From: Streptosporangiaceae bacterium
GTDB lineage: Bacteria; Actinomycetota; Actinomycetes; Streptosporangiales; Streptosporangiaceae
Assembly (NCBI GenBank): GCA_025964715.1
Contig: JAOPYH010000144.1
Coordinates: 1-64,000 of the forward strand
DNA: 64,000 nt
Direction of reading: 5' to 3'
Shown: positions 37,802 to 47,285 of the stretch, piece by piece
Layout of the letters: every line of letters begins with the position of its first letter
Position numbering within the stretch: the stretch's first letter is position 1
Program-made: the position numbers and the translations under genes
Notes under the pieces: model-generated
What the model was told of the DNA's origin: nothing
The model's database searches: none
What the model saw: the letters and a program-made list of their open reading frames with translations, nothing else

Positions 37802-39037
37802 GTGGCACAGGTGGTCCTGGGCGGTTTGGGAAAGCTGTACCCCGATGGCACCCGTGCCGTCACCGACCTGAGTCTGGAGATCGTCGACGGCGAGTTCCTC
37901 GTCCTGGTCGGACCGTCGGGGTGTGGCAAGACCACCGCGCTGCGCATGGTCGCCGGCCTCGAGGACATCTCCGAGGGAACGCTCCGCATCGGCGAGAGAG
38001 TCGTGAACCGGGTCCCGGCCCGGGACCGGGACGTCGCGATGGTGTTCCAGAGCTACGCGCTCTATCCGCACCTGTCCGTACGGGACAACATCGGCTTCGG
38101 GCTGTCCCTGCGCAAGGTTCCCAAGGACCAGATCAGGGAGAAGGTCGACCGGGTCGCCGAGATCCTCGGCCTGCGCGAGCACCTCGATCGCAAACCCCGG
38201 AACCTGTCCGGCGGCCAGCGCCAGCGGGTGGCCATGGGCCGGGCGATCATCCGCGAGCCGCAGGCCTTCTTGATGGACGAGCCCCTGTCCAACCTCGACG
38301 CCAAGCTGAGGGTGCAGATGCGGGCCGAGATCGCGCGGATCCAGCGCGACCTCGGGGTCACGACGATCTATGTCACCCACGATCAGACCGAGGCGATGAC
38401 GCTGGGAGACCGCGTCGCGGTGATGAAGAGAGGCGAGCTGCAGCAGGTCGCCCCGCCCCAGGAGCTCTACGACCACCCGGCCAACCTCTTCGTGGCCGGG
38501 TTCATCGGCTCCCCGGCCATGAACCTGCTGCACGGCGACCTGATCGAAGGCTCCGACGGCGCCGGGGGACTGCGGCTGGAGATCGGCGGTCAGACGCTCG
38601 CGCTGCCGGACGAGGTGCTGGAGACCCGTCCCGGCCTGCGCGGCTACGTCGGTCGGCAAGTGATCGTCGGCGTGCGTCCCGAGGACATGGAGGACGCCGC
38701 TCTGGTGCGGGCCGAGGGCGCGTCGCTCCTTGAGTCCACCACCGACCTCGTCGAGGCGATGGGCTCCGACGTGCTCGTCCATTTCGCGGTGGACTCCGCG
38801 CAGGTCGTCACCGAGGACACCAAGGAGCTGGCGCGGGACGCGGGCGCCGATGTCCTCGCCGCCCCCGAGACGGCTCGTACGAACGTGGTCGCGCGCTTCA
38901 GCCCGCGTACCCGCGTCAGGGTGGGCGACCGGGTGACGGTGCACGTCGACACCGCCCGTCTGCACTACTTCGATCCCGGCACCGGCGTTTCGATCTGGGA
39001 GCCGGCGGCAACGCAGCGCAGGAAGGATGAGTCATGA
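37802..39037 (+). CDS. Sugar ABC transporter ATP-binding protein (MalK/UgpC family)
   Basis: The 411-aa nucleotide-binding subunit carries Walker A GPSGCGKTTALRM, signature [15 protein letters not shown], Walker [17 protein letters not shown] and the switch histidine in [15 protein letters not shown]. The C-terminal 150 residues form the OB/TOBE regulatory domain. GTG 37802 has GGGAG 7 nt upstream. Its stop overlaps the ATG of the binding protein gene (ATGA). It is the first gene of a four-gene importer operon, so unlike many actinobacterial sugar systems this one encodes its own ATPase. Confidence 0.95.
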   Translation: MAQVVLGGLGKLYPDGTRAVTDLSLEIVDGEFLVLVGPSGCGKTTALRMVAGLEDISEGTLRIGERVVNRVPARDRDVAMVFQSYALYPHLSVRDNIGFGLSLRKVPKDQIREKVDRVAEILGLREHLDRKPRNLSGGQRQRVAMGRAIIREPQAFLMDEPLSNLDAKLRVQMRAEIARIQRDLGVTTIYVTHDQTEAMTLGDRVAVMKRGELQQVAPPQELYDHPANLFVAGFIGSPAMNLLHGDLIEGSDGAGGLRLEIGGQTLALPDEVLETRPGLRGYVGRQVIVGVRPEDMEDAALVRAEGASLLESTTDLVEAMGSDVLVHFAVDSAQVVTEDTKELARDAGADVLAAPETARTNVVARFSPRTRVRVGDRVTVHVDTARLHYFDPGTGVSIWEPAATQRRKDES

Positions 39038-40347
39038 GGGTCATCAGGAGTGCGAACTGCACGGTTCTCGCGGCAGGTCTGCTGGTCTCCGTCGCCGGGT
39101 GCGGCGGAGGCGGCTCCGGCAAGGCCCCGGCGCCGTCGACGGGCGGGTCGCTCAAGGGGGTCACCCTCGAGGTGGCCGCCATCTGGACCGGGCAGGAGCA
39201 GGACAAGTTCAAGCAGGTCCTCGCCGCCTTCTCCAAGCAGACCGGAGCCAAGGTCAACCTCACCCCGACCGGGGACAACGTGAGCACGTTCCTCGGGTCG
39301 AAGGTGCAGGGCGGGGCTCCGCCGGATGTCGCGATGCTGCCGCAGCAGGGTGTGCTGGCGCAGTTCGCCGACAAGGGCTGGATCAAGCCGCTGGGGACCG
39401 GCGCCGAAGCGGCGGTGCGGCAGAACTACTCCAAGGTCTGGCAGGACCTGGGCTCCAACAAGGGCAAGCTGTACGGCGTCTACTTCAAGGCCTCCAACAA
39501 GTCCACGATCTGGTATCGGGCGAAGGCCTTCGGCGACGCGGGGATCCAGCAGCCGCCCACGAGCTGGGACCAGCTGGTGAAGGACTCCGGCACCATCGCC
39601 GACTCCGGGACCACGCCGTTCGCGGTGGCCGGCGGTGACGGCTGGACGCTGACCGACTGGTTCGAGAACGTCTACGCCTCCAGCGCCGGCACGGCGAACT
39701 ACGACAAGCTGTCGAAGCACCAGATCAAGTGGACCGATCCCACCGTCAAGGACGCGCTGCGCAGGCTCGCGGCCATCTGGGGCCAGAAGAACTTCGTCGT
39801 CGGCGGGGCCATCCAGACCGACATGCCGACCTCGGTCACGCAGGCCTTCGGCGACGCCGCCAAGGCCGCGATGGTCTACGAGGGCGACTTCGTTCCCGGC
39901 GTCATCGGTGAGCAGACGAAGGCGAAGGTCGGCACGGACGCCAAGTTCTTCCCCTTCCCCGCCGTCGGGCAGCAGCCTCCGGTGGTCGGCGGCGGCGACG
40001 CCGCGGTGGTGATGAAGGACAGCAAGGGTGCGCAGGAGCTGACGAAATACCTCGCCTCGCCCGAGGCCGCCCGGGTCTGGGCCAAACTCGGCGGCTTCAC
40101 CTCGCCGAACAAGGCTCTGGACCTGGCCGCCTATCCCGACGACATCCAGCGCCAGATCGCCAAGTCGGTCATCGACGCGGGCGACAGCTTCCGCTTCGAC
40201 ATGTCCGACCTGGCGCCTGCCGCGTTCGGCGGCACCAAGGGGGCCGGTGAGTGGAAGCAACTGCAGGACTTCCTGAGCAACCCCACGGATGTCGACGGGG
40301 CCGCGCAGAAGCTCGAGACCGAGGCCGCCAAGGCATTCAAGAGCTGA
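39034..40347 (+). CDS. Extracellular sugar-binding lipoprotein of ABC transporter
   Basis: The 437-aa protein is a family 1 solute-binding protein. The signal peptide ends in lipobox VAGC (C23), followed by a Gly/Ser-rich linker. EVAAIWTGQEQDKFKQVLAA opens the mature fold, and GAPPDVAMLPQQGVLAQFAD and GDAAVVMKDSKGAQEL are typical. It captures an oligosaccharide outside the membrane; specificity cannot be read. ATG 39034 overlaps the ATPase stop by 4 bp, and the permease gene follows after 11 bp. Confidence 0.94.
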   Translation: MRVIRSANCTVLAAGLLVSVAGCGGGGSGKAPAPSTGGSLKGVTLEVAAIWTGQEQDKFKQVLAAFSKQTGAKVNLTPTGDNVSTFLGSKVQGGAPPDVAMLPQQGVLAQFADKGWIKPLGTGAEAAVRQNYSKVWQDLGSNKGKLYGVYFKASNKSTIWYRAKAFGDAGIQQPPTSWDQLVKDSGTIADSGTTPFAVAGGDGWTLTDWFENVYASSAGTANYDKLSKHQIKWTDPTVKDALRRLAAIWGQKNFVVGGAIQTDMPTSVTQAFGDAAKAAMVYEGDFVPGVIGEQTKAKVGTDAKFFPFPAVGQQPPVVGGGDAAVVMKDSKGAQELTKYLASPEAARVWAKLGGFTSPNKALDLAAYPDDIQRQIAKSVIDAGDSFRFDMSDLAPAAFGGTKGAGEWKQLQDFLSNPTDVDGAAQKLETEAAKAFKS

Positions 40348-40358
40348 CCGGAGATCTC

Positions 40359-41909
40359 ATGGCAGCCAGTACCGAGCAGCCCGCCGCGGACGCCGGCTCC
40401 ACTCCGGCCGACGACGCCCGGTCCCAGCCGTCCCCGGGGAGCGGGCGGCTGGGCCCGCCGCCCCTGCTGTCCGCCGGCTTTCTCCTCCCGGCGCTAGTGT
40501 TGCTCGCCCTGCTGGTGGTCTACCCGATCGTCTACACGGTGTGGCGAAGCCTGCATGACGCCGACGGCAGCAGGTTCGTCGGGCTCGGCAACTACATCGA
40601 CATGTTCACCGAGTCGGTGACGGTCCACTGGTCCGGAGCGGGCGCCATCGCGGTGGTCGTGGTGATCACTGTGCTGACGATCGCCGTGGTCGGAGCGGCC
40701 ACGCTCATCGGGCTCATGCCCCGGAGCACCGCGGGGAAGATACTGCTGCTGGCGCTGCCGGTGGCCGACGTGGCGATCTATCTCGTGATGGCCCTGAGCT
40801 CGTCGATGCTCACGGTGATCAAGAACAACGTCATCTGGGTCGTGCTCGCGCCCACGGTGATCACCGCTCTGGGACTGGTCTTCGCGGTGCTGATCGAGCG
40901 TATCCGGTGGGCGACGGCCTTCAAGCTCGTGGTCTTCATGCCCATGGCCATCTCCATGGTCGCGGCGGGCGTCATCTTCACGCTGGTGTACGACCAGAAC
41001 CCCGACCGGGGCGTGCTCAACGCCGTGGTGGTCGGCGTGCACGACACGTTCAAGGAGAGCTCGCCCTATCCCGGTGCGCACCCGCGGGACAACGGGTCGC
41101 TCGTCGCCCAGGGCAAGGCCTTCGCCACGCGGGAGAAGGTGCGACCGGGACAGGCCGCCCTCCTGCCGGTGGTGGCGGTCCCGCCGGAACGCCAGAAGAG
41201 CCTCCCCCCGGTTCGTCCGGCGGACCCGAAGCCGGGCACGATCACCGGCACCGTCTGGCTTGACTTCGCGCCGGGCGGTGGAGGCAAGCCCAACCGGCCC
41301 GACGCGGCCGAGAAGGGCCTGCCGAAGACCAAGGTGCAGGCGCTGTCCGGCGGCAAGGTCGTGGCCACGGCGATGTCCGGGAAGGACGGGGCCTTCGCCT
41401 TCCCGAGGCTGCCGGCCGGTTCGTACACGCTCCGCCTCCCAGAGTCGAACTTCCAGGCGCCCTACGGAGGGGTGAACTGGCTGGGCCCCAGCCTGGTGAC
41501 CTACTCCATCATCGGGGCCTACATCTGGATGTGGGCCGGGTTCGCCATGGTCCTGATCGCCGCCGGGCTGGCCGCGATCCCGCGGGACGCCCTCGAGGCC
41601 GCGCGGGTCGACGGCGCCACGGAGTGGCAGGTCTTCTGGCGGGTCACGATGCCACTGCTGGCGCCCGTACTCGTGGTGGTCCTGGTCACCCTCGTGATCA
41701 ACGTGCTGAAGATCTTCGACCTGGTGTACATGATCGCTCCTGGGGCGACACAGCAGAACGCCAACGTGCTCGCCCTGGACATGTATCTGAAGTCCTTCGG
41801 CGGGGGCAACGACCAGGGCATGGGAAGTGCCGTCGCGGTGCTGCTCCTCGTATTGGTCCTGCCGGCCATGATCTTCAATATCCGCCGATTCCGGCGGGAG
41901 CAGGGATAG
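40359..41909 (+). CDS. Sugar ABC permease (MalF-like) with inserted beta-sandwich domain
   Basis: The 516-aa permease is far longer than the usual 300. Helices occur at about residues 39-61, 94-118, 126-148, 158-178 and 186-211, then from 382 on. The EAA loop for ATPase contact is EAARVDGATEWQVFWRVTMP. Between residues 228 and 372, in the extracytoplasmic loop that is normally 30 residues, lies an insert. Its core (293-362) looks like a CnaB/SdrD-type or carboxypeptidase-regulatory-like domain: TITGTVWLDFAPGG, EKGLPKTKVQALSGGKVVAT, GKDGAFAFPRLPAGSYTLRL. It might help dock the binding protein. ATG 40359 has CCGGAGATC upstream. Confidence 0.92.
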   Translation: MAASTEQPAADAGSTPADDARSQPSPGSGRLGPPPLLSAGFLLPALVLLALLVVYPIVYTVWRSLHDADGSRFVGLGNYIDMFTESVTVHWSGAGAIAVVVVITVLTIAVVGAATLIGLMPRSTAGKILLLALPVADVAIYLVMALSSSMLTVIKNNVIWVVLAPTVITALGLVFAVLIERIRWATAFKLVVFMPMAISMVAAGVIFTLVYDQNPDRGVLNAVVVGVHDTFKESSPYPGAHPRDNGSLVAQGKAFATREKVRPGQAALLPVVAVPPERQKSLPPVRPADPKPGTITGTVWLDFAPGGGGKPNRPDAAEKGLPKTKVQALSGGKVVATAMSGKDGAFAFPRLPAGSYTLRLPESNFQAPYGGVNWLGPSLVTYSIIGAYIWMWAGFAMVLIAAGLAAIPRDALEAARVDGATEWQVFWRVTMPLLAPVLVVVLVTLVINVLKIFDLVYMIAPGATQQNANVLALDMYLKSFGGGNDQGMGSAVAVLLLVLVLPAMIFNIRRFRREQG

Positions 41910-41919
41910 AGGTGACGAG

Positions 41920-42807
41920 ATGACCGATACGTCGGAGCCGGTGACCGGAGCGCCCCACAGAGGCCTGGCCTCCCGTATGGCGAATCGGCTCGGCGGCGGA
42001 CTGGCGCAGCTGGCCCTGATCGCCATCGCGCTCATCTGGCTGGTCCCCACGTTCGGGCTCTTCATCGCCTCGCTGCGCCCGGAGACCGCCAACGCCGAGG
42101 GCGGCTGGTGGCAGGTGTTCACCCGGCCGTCGCAGCTCACCTTCAAGAACTACGGCAATCTCCTCAGCAACGACACGATGGTGCAGTCGTTCGTCAACAC
42201 ACTCCTCATCACCGTGCCGACGACGATCCTCGTGGTCGTGATCGCGGCCCTGGCCGCCTACGCCTTCGCCTGGATCGACTTCCCGGGCCGGGACTGGCTG
42301 TTCATCGGGGTGGTCGCGCTGCTCGTCGTGCCCGTCCAGGTCGGGCTGATCCCGGTAGCGGACCTGTTCCGGACGCTGCACCTGTTCGGGACCATCCCGG
42401 GAGTCGTGCTGTTCCACACGGCGTTCGGGCTGCCGTTCGCGATCTTCCTGCTGCGCAACTACTTCGCGGGGATCCCACGCGACCTGCTCGAGGCCGCGCG
42501 GATGGACGGCGGCACGGAGTGGACGATCTTCCTGCGGGTGATCTTTCCGCTCGGCGGGCCGGCGATCGCGTCGCTGGGCATCTTCCAGTTCCTGTGGGTC
42601 TGGAACGACCTGCTCATCGCGCTGATCTTCGCGGGACGTGACTCCCAGCCCCTGACGGTGGCGATCCAGCAGCAGGTACGCCAGTTCGGCGCCAACATCG
42701 ACGTCATCGCACCCGGGTCCTTCCTGTCTCTCCTGGTCCCGCTCCTGGTCTTCTTCGCCTTCCAGCGCTACTTCGTGCAGGGCGTGCTCGCGGGCTCGGT
42801 CAAATGA
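41920..42807 (+). CDS. Sugar ABC permease (MalG-like)
   Basis: The 295-aa, six-helix permease opens LAQLALIAIALIWLVPTFGL and includes the EAA loop EAARMDGGTEWTIFLRVIFP. It pairs with the preceding MalF-like permease to form the channel. The ATG at 41920 lies 10 bp after the previous stop with AGAGGTGACG as ribosome site. It is the last gene of the operon and ends just before a perfect bidirectional terminator. Confidence 0.95.
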   Translation: MTDTSEPVTGAPHRGLASRMANRLGGGLAQLALIAIALIWLVPTFGLFIASLRPETANAEGGWWQVFTRPSQLTFKNYGNLLSNDTMVQSFVNTLLITVPTTILVVVIAALAAYAFAWIDFPGRDWLFIGVVALLVVPVQVGLIPVADLFRTLHLFGTIPGVVLFHTAFGLPFAIFLLRNYFAGIPRDLLEAARMDGGTEWTIFLRVIFPLGGPAIASLGIFQFLWVWNDLLIALIFAGRDSQPLTVAIQQQVRQFGANIDVIAPGSFLSLLVPLLVFFAFQRYFVQGVLAGSVK

Positions 42808-42808
42808 T

Positions 42809-42843
42809 CCACCGGCTGTCCACATCCTGTGGACAGCCGGTGG
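42809..42843. terminator. Bidirectional terminator between two convergent transporter genes
   Basis: A 16-bp perfect stem pairs 42809-42824 with 42828-42843 (arm CCACCGGCTGTCCACA) around a TCC loop. It begins immediately after the MalG-like stop and ends 10 bp before the stop of the convergent MsiK-like gene, serving both. Confidence 0.9.
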
Positions 42844-42853
42844 CGACCTGGGC

Positions 42854-44089
<1,236 letters not shown>

Positions 44090-44104
44090 CGCACACCTTC
44101 CGGA

Positions 44105-44119
44105 TGAATACGTTTCCAA
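44105..44119. promoter_or_regulatory. Degenerate LacI-type operator next to msiK start
   Basis: TGAATACGTTTCCAA shares the ACGTTTCCA half of the perfect palindrome at 44255. Being only 16 bp from the msiK ATG, it overlaps the transcript leader and could block initiation. Confidence 0.6.
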
Positions 44120-44254
44120 GGAGTCTCAATACGAACCCTATGTCCTGTCAAGGGTGGAACGCGGGAGTCTGTTGGCAGTCGTGCTGGCTGGGGTTATGCC
44201 CATCTCAAGGGAGTCCCTGGTTGCGACGTGCCGACCGGCGTCATCGCACGGCAT

Positions 44255-44272
44255 TATGGAAACGTTTCCATA
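44255..44272. promoter_or_regulatory. Perfect LacI/GalR-type operator
   Basis: TATGGAAACGTTTCCATA is an 18-bp perfect palindrome with the central CG typical of LacI-family sites. It lies between msiK and the divergent LacI gene and most likely binds the LacI protein encoded alongside. Confidence 0.88.
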
Positions 44273-44335
44273 CAGAGCGGTCCTGCGAGGATGTCGTCGG
44301 CGGGCGGCGTTCCCGCGGCGGGAGAGAGGTGCACA

Positions 44336-45385
44336 GTGGCGAGAGGCCACCGGGCGATGACGATCAAGGACGTCGCGGCCGCCGCGGGGGTCGGCGTGGC
44401 CACCGTGTCCAGGGTGCTGTCCGGGCGGGGATCGGTGAGCCCGAAGACACGTGACCGCGTCCTGGTGGCCGTACGGGAGCTCGACTACCGGCCGAGCGCG
44501 CTCGGCCGGAGCCTGAAGCTTCAGCGCACGGGAAGCCTCGGCCTGATGATCCCCGACGTCACCGATCCCTTTTACGCGGCGCTGGCCGGGGGCGTGCTCG
44601 CCTGTGCGCGCACGCTGGGGGAGCACGTGATCCTGGATGTGGGGCACGATGACACCGCGCGCGAGGCCGAGATCGTGGAGCGGTTCCTCGAGCAGCGGGT
44701 CGACGGCGTCATCGCCGTACCCGCGGGCGGCGATGACGCCATCTGGCGGTCGGCGCTGCGGGCGGGCGTCACGGTGGTCTTCGCCGACCGGGGGCTCGCG
44801 GAACTTCCCGAGGTGCCGGCTGTGCTGGCCGACGACCGCGCCGGGGTCCGTTCGGCGGTGGAGTACCTCGTCGGCCTCGGTCACCGGCGCGTCGGGCTGC
44901 TCGGCGGTCCCGCCTCCGGGGCGCCAGGTACGCCGGTGCTGACCGCGCGGGAGGAGGGCTTCCGTGCGACCCTGCGCGACCTCGGGGTGCCCGTCGACGA
45001 CGACCTGGTCGTACGGGCCAGGCCGAGCCGCGACAGCGCCTACGCCGCCGCGGCAAGTCTCTTCCAGCGCCGCCCGGACGTGACGGCGGTGCTGGCCGCG
45101 GGACACCTGCTCGGTGAGGCGGCGGTGCTCGCGGCTCGGGAGCTGAACCTGCGGGTGCCGGCCGACGTCTCGATCGCCATGGTGGACGACGTGCCCTGGG
45201 CCGAGTTGTGCGACCCGCCGCTCACCGCCGTCGCCCGTCCGGCCGCTGACATGGGCTATCGCGCCTGCGAGGTGCTGTTGCGCGATCCCGCGCGCCGGGA
45301 GCGCGGCCGGCCGGTCGTGCTGCCGACCGAGCTGGTCGTGCGCGGGAGCTGCGGACCCCCCGCCGGCAGATCACCGCGGGGCTAG
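44336..45385 (+). CDS. LacI family transcriptional regulator
   Basis: The 349-aa repressor has an N-terminal headpiece MTIKDVAAAAGVGVATVSRV with hinge-helix residues further on (DYRPSALGRSLKLQRTGSLG). It has a periplasmic-binding-like effector domain of about 280 residues (DVTDPFYAALAGGVLA, EQRVDGVIAVPAG). The GTG at 44336 is favoured because GGAGAGAGG lies 6 nt upstream; ATG 44357 would remove only seven residues. It is divergent from msiK with two operators between, so it probably represses msiK and itself in response to a sugar. Confidence 0.93.
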   Translation: MARGHRAMTIKDVAAAAGVGVATVSRVLSGRGSVSPKTRDRVLVAVRELDYRPSALGRSLKLQRTGSLGLMIPDVTDPFYAALAGGVLACARTLGEHVILDVGHDDTAREAEIVERFLEQRVDGVIAVPAGGDDAIWRSALRAGVTVVFADRGLAELPEVPAVLADDRAGVRSAVEYLVGLGHRRVGLLGGPASGAPGTPVLTAREEGFRATLRDLGVPVDDDLVVRARPSRDSAYAAAASLFQRRPDVTAVLAAGHLLGEAAVLAARELNLRVPADVSIAMVDDVPWAELCDPPLTAVARPAADMGYRACEVLLRDPARRERGRPVVLPTELVVRGSCGPPAGRSPRG

Positions 45386-45458
45386 GTCGGGCCGCCGTTC
45401 ACCCGCGAGGGTCCGGCCACGGTCGGGGAGCGCTCCCCTTGGGGGTGGCTGTAGGTTC

Positions 45459-45905
45459 ATGCTCGTGGAGGAGATCGATCGCCAGATCATGGGGCTGCTG
45501 GCCCGGGATGGCCGGATGAGTTTCACCGATCTCGCCAAGGAGACGGGGCTGTCGGTCTCGGCCGTGCACCAGCGGGTGCGCAGGCTGGAGAAGCGGGGTG
45601 CGATCCGGGGATTCGGCGCGATGCTGGACCCCGAGGAGATCGGCCTGACCCTCACGGCCTTCGTATCCATCAAGCCGATCGACCCCGCGGCTCCGGATGA
45701 GGCCCCTGAGCTGCTCGCCCACCTCAGCGCCATTGAGGCGTGCCACTCGGTGGCGGGCGAGGAGAGCTACATCCTCAAGGTCCGGGTCGCCTCACCGGGC
45801 GCGCTCGAGGATCTGCTGCAGCAGATCCGGGCCGCGGCCAACGTCGCCACCCGCACCACCGTCGTCCTGAGCACACCGTACGAAGGCCGCCCCCCGCACC
45901 TGTGA
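45459..45905 (+). CDS. Lrp/AsnC family transcriptional regulator
   Basis: The 148-aa protein has an N-terminal winged helix (EEIDRQIMGLLARDGRMSFT, DLAKETGLSVSAVHQRVRRL) and a C-terminal RAM ligand-binding domain (HSVAGEESYILKVRVASPGA). Such regulators sense amino acids as octamers. ATG 45459 lacks a strong ribosome site. It stands between the LacI gene and a convergent LLM oxidoreductase; its targets are unknown. Confidence 0.92.
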   Translation: MLVEEIDRQIMGLLARDGRMSFTDLAKETGLSVSAVHQRVRRLEKRGAIRGFGAMLDPEEIGLTLTAFVSIKPIDPAAPDEAPELLAHLSAIEACHSVAGEESYILKVRVASPGALEDLLQQIRAAANVATRTTVVLSTPYEGRPPHL

Positions 45906-45944
45906 CCCGCCTGCGGCAAGGCCCCCGGTCGCTGGAGATGCGGG

Positions 45945-46847
45945 TCAGGGGGCGAGGGCTACGAGGGCTTCTTCGGCTCGGCGCATGGACTCGGCCGGGT
46001 CGGCGTCCGGGTTGCCGATCTCGGGGTCGAAGTTCAGGTCGATGAAGAGTTCGGTGACGCCCTGGCCTTCCAAGGCGTCGAAGTCGCTCCGGACCTGCTC
46101 GAGCGTGCCGGTCAGGGGCCGCCGATCGGGGCCGGCGTCGGGACGGACCTTGACGACGCCCCGGCAGATGAACCGCAGCGCCTCGGCGTCTCGGCCGGCT
46201 CCGCGTGCCGCCTCGCGGACGATCTCGATCGATTCGCCGATGTGGGGCAGGTCGGCGCGGCTGGAGCTGACCCAGCCATCGGCCAGGCGGCCCGCGCGGC
46301 GCAGCGCGGGCTCGGAGGTGCCGCCCAGCAGGATCGGCGGCGCGGGCCGCTGCAGCGGCTTGGGGTCGAAGCGGACCGGCGGCAGCTCGTAGAACTCCCC
46401 GTGGAACTCGCTGACCTCGCAGGTCCACAGCTCCCGCAGCACGGCCAGGAACTCCTCGGCCCGGGCGCCCCTCCGCTCGTAGGGCACGCCCACCGCGACG
46501 AACTCCTCGCGCATCCAGCCGAGGCCGAGGCCCAGGTCGAGCCGGCCCCCGGACACATGGTCGAGGCTGGCCGCCTGCTTGGCCAGCAGCGGTGGGGAGA
46601 AGAAGGGCATGTTCAGCACGGCGACGCCGAGCCGCACCCGGTTCGTGTGCGCGGCCAGGTAGGACAGCGTGATGAGCGGGTCGGCCACGTTGCGGTAGGT
46701 CGTGTCGGTGGAGTCCGCCGGGTTCAGCAGCCGTTGCAGCGTCCACAGGGAGTGGTAGCCCAGCTCCTCGGCACGTGCGGCGATCCGCACCTGGTTGGAG
46801 GGCGTGGCCCACGATCCGGACATCGGTACGGCGAACCCGATCAGCAC
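45945..46847 (-). CDS. LLM-class F420-dependent oxidoreductase
   Basis: The 300-aa TIM-barrel protein opens MLIGFAVPMSGSWATPSNQV. It carries RVRLGVAVLNMPFFSPPLLA, SGGRLDLGLGLGWMREEFVA and the LGGTSEPALRRAGRLADGW block of the TIGR03619-like F420 group. The start is GTG 46847, from sequence alignment logic; ATG alternatives lie further in. Substrate unknown. It is divergent from the small repeat-protein gene across 163 bp. Confidence 0.88.
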   Translation of the reverse strand: MLIGFAVPMSGSWATPSNQVRIAARAEELGYHSLWTLQRLLNPADSTDTTYRNVADPLITLSYLAAHTNRVRLGVAVLNMPFFSPPLLAKQAASLDHVSGGRLDLGLGLGWMREEFVAVGVPYERRGARAEEFLAVLRELWTCEVSEFHGEFYELPPVRFDPKPLQRPAPPILLGGTSEPALRRAGRLADGWVSSSRADLPHIGESIEIVREAARGAGRDAEALRFICRGVVKVRPDAGPDRRPLTGTLEQVRSDFDALEGQGVTELFIDLNFDPEIGNPDADPAESMRRAEEALVALAP

Positions 46848-46930
46848 AGCGCTCCCCTATCCACGATCTTCACAGCGAACCTACATGCCCGGAATCCGCG
46901 GGTGTGGTGTGGACTCGCCACAACGCTCGC

Positions 46931-46954
46931 AAACCCCTTGCCACCAGGGGGTTT
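46931..46954. promoter_or_regulatory. Inverted repeat upstream of the 86-aa gene
   Basis: AAACCCC (46931-46937) and GGGGTTT (46948-46954) are inverted arms around a 10-nt spacer, about 60 bp before ATG 47011 and about 85 bp before the divergent LLM start. It could be an operator for either gene. Confidence 0.35.
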
Positions 46955-47010
46955 GAAAGTGCGGTGCGATGGGCGTCGACGGCACTACCCAGTGACGGGA
47001 CAGTTACTCC

Positions 47011-47271
47011 ATGGATTCCCGAGTTCTACGCGGCGACGCCTCAGGGCCCGCCGAATGGTTGCTGGTCTTTCTTCAGGCACGTGACATTCCGCCACGCGCC
47101 CGTACCGGTGCGGCCGTCGGCCCCGCAGAATGGCTGCTCGTCTTCCTCGAACGAGCGAGCGCTGCTTTGTGGATCGACCAGCCGGCACACGAGCAGGAGC
47201 TCGTGCCCGAAAAGCCCATGTCCCGGACCGGTGACGCGTTCCTGGGCCGCTTGGCGGCTCAGGGCGCCTGA
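47011..47271 (+). CDS. Small protein with repeated GPAEWLLVFL motif, unknown function
   Basis: The 86-aa protein contains the decapeptide GPAEWLLVFL twice, at residues 12-21 and 37-46 (25-residue period). The DNA copies differ at several synonymous third positions, implying selection on the peptide rather than recent duplication. The segments are hydrophobic and could be amphipathic or membrane-contacting; the C-terminal half is polar and acidic (QPAHEQELVPEKP). There is no signal peptide. A membrane protein gene starts 14 bp downstream, suggesting an operon and a possible partner. No family is recognised. The ribosome site is weak (GGGACAG). Confidence 0.65.
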   Translation: MDSRVLRGDASGPAEWLLVFLQARDIPPRARTGAAVGPAEWLLVFLERASAALWIDQPAHEQELVPEKPMSRTGDAFLGRLAAQGA

Positions 47272-47285
47272 GGCATGGAGCGAAA

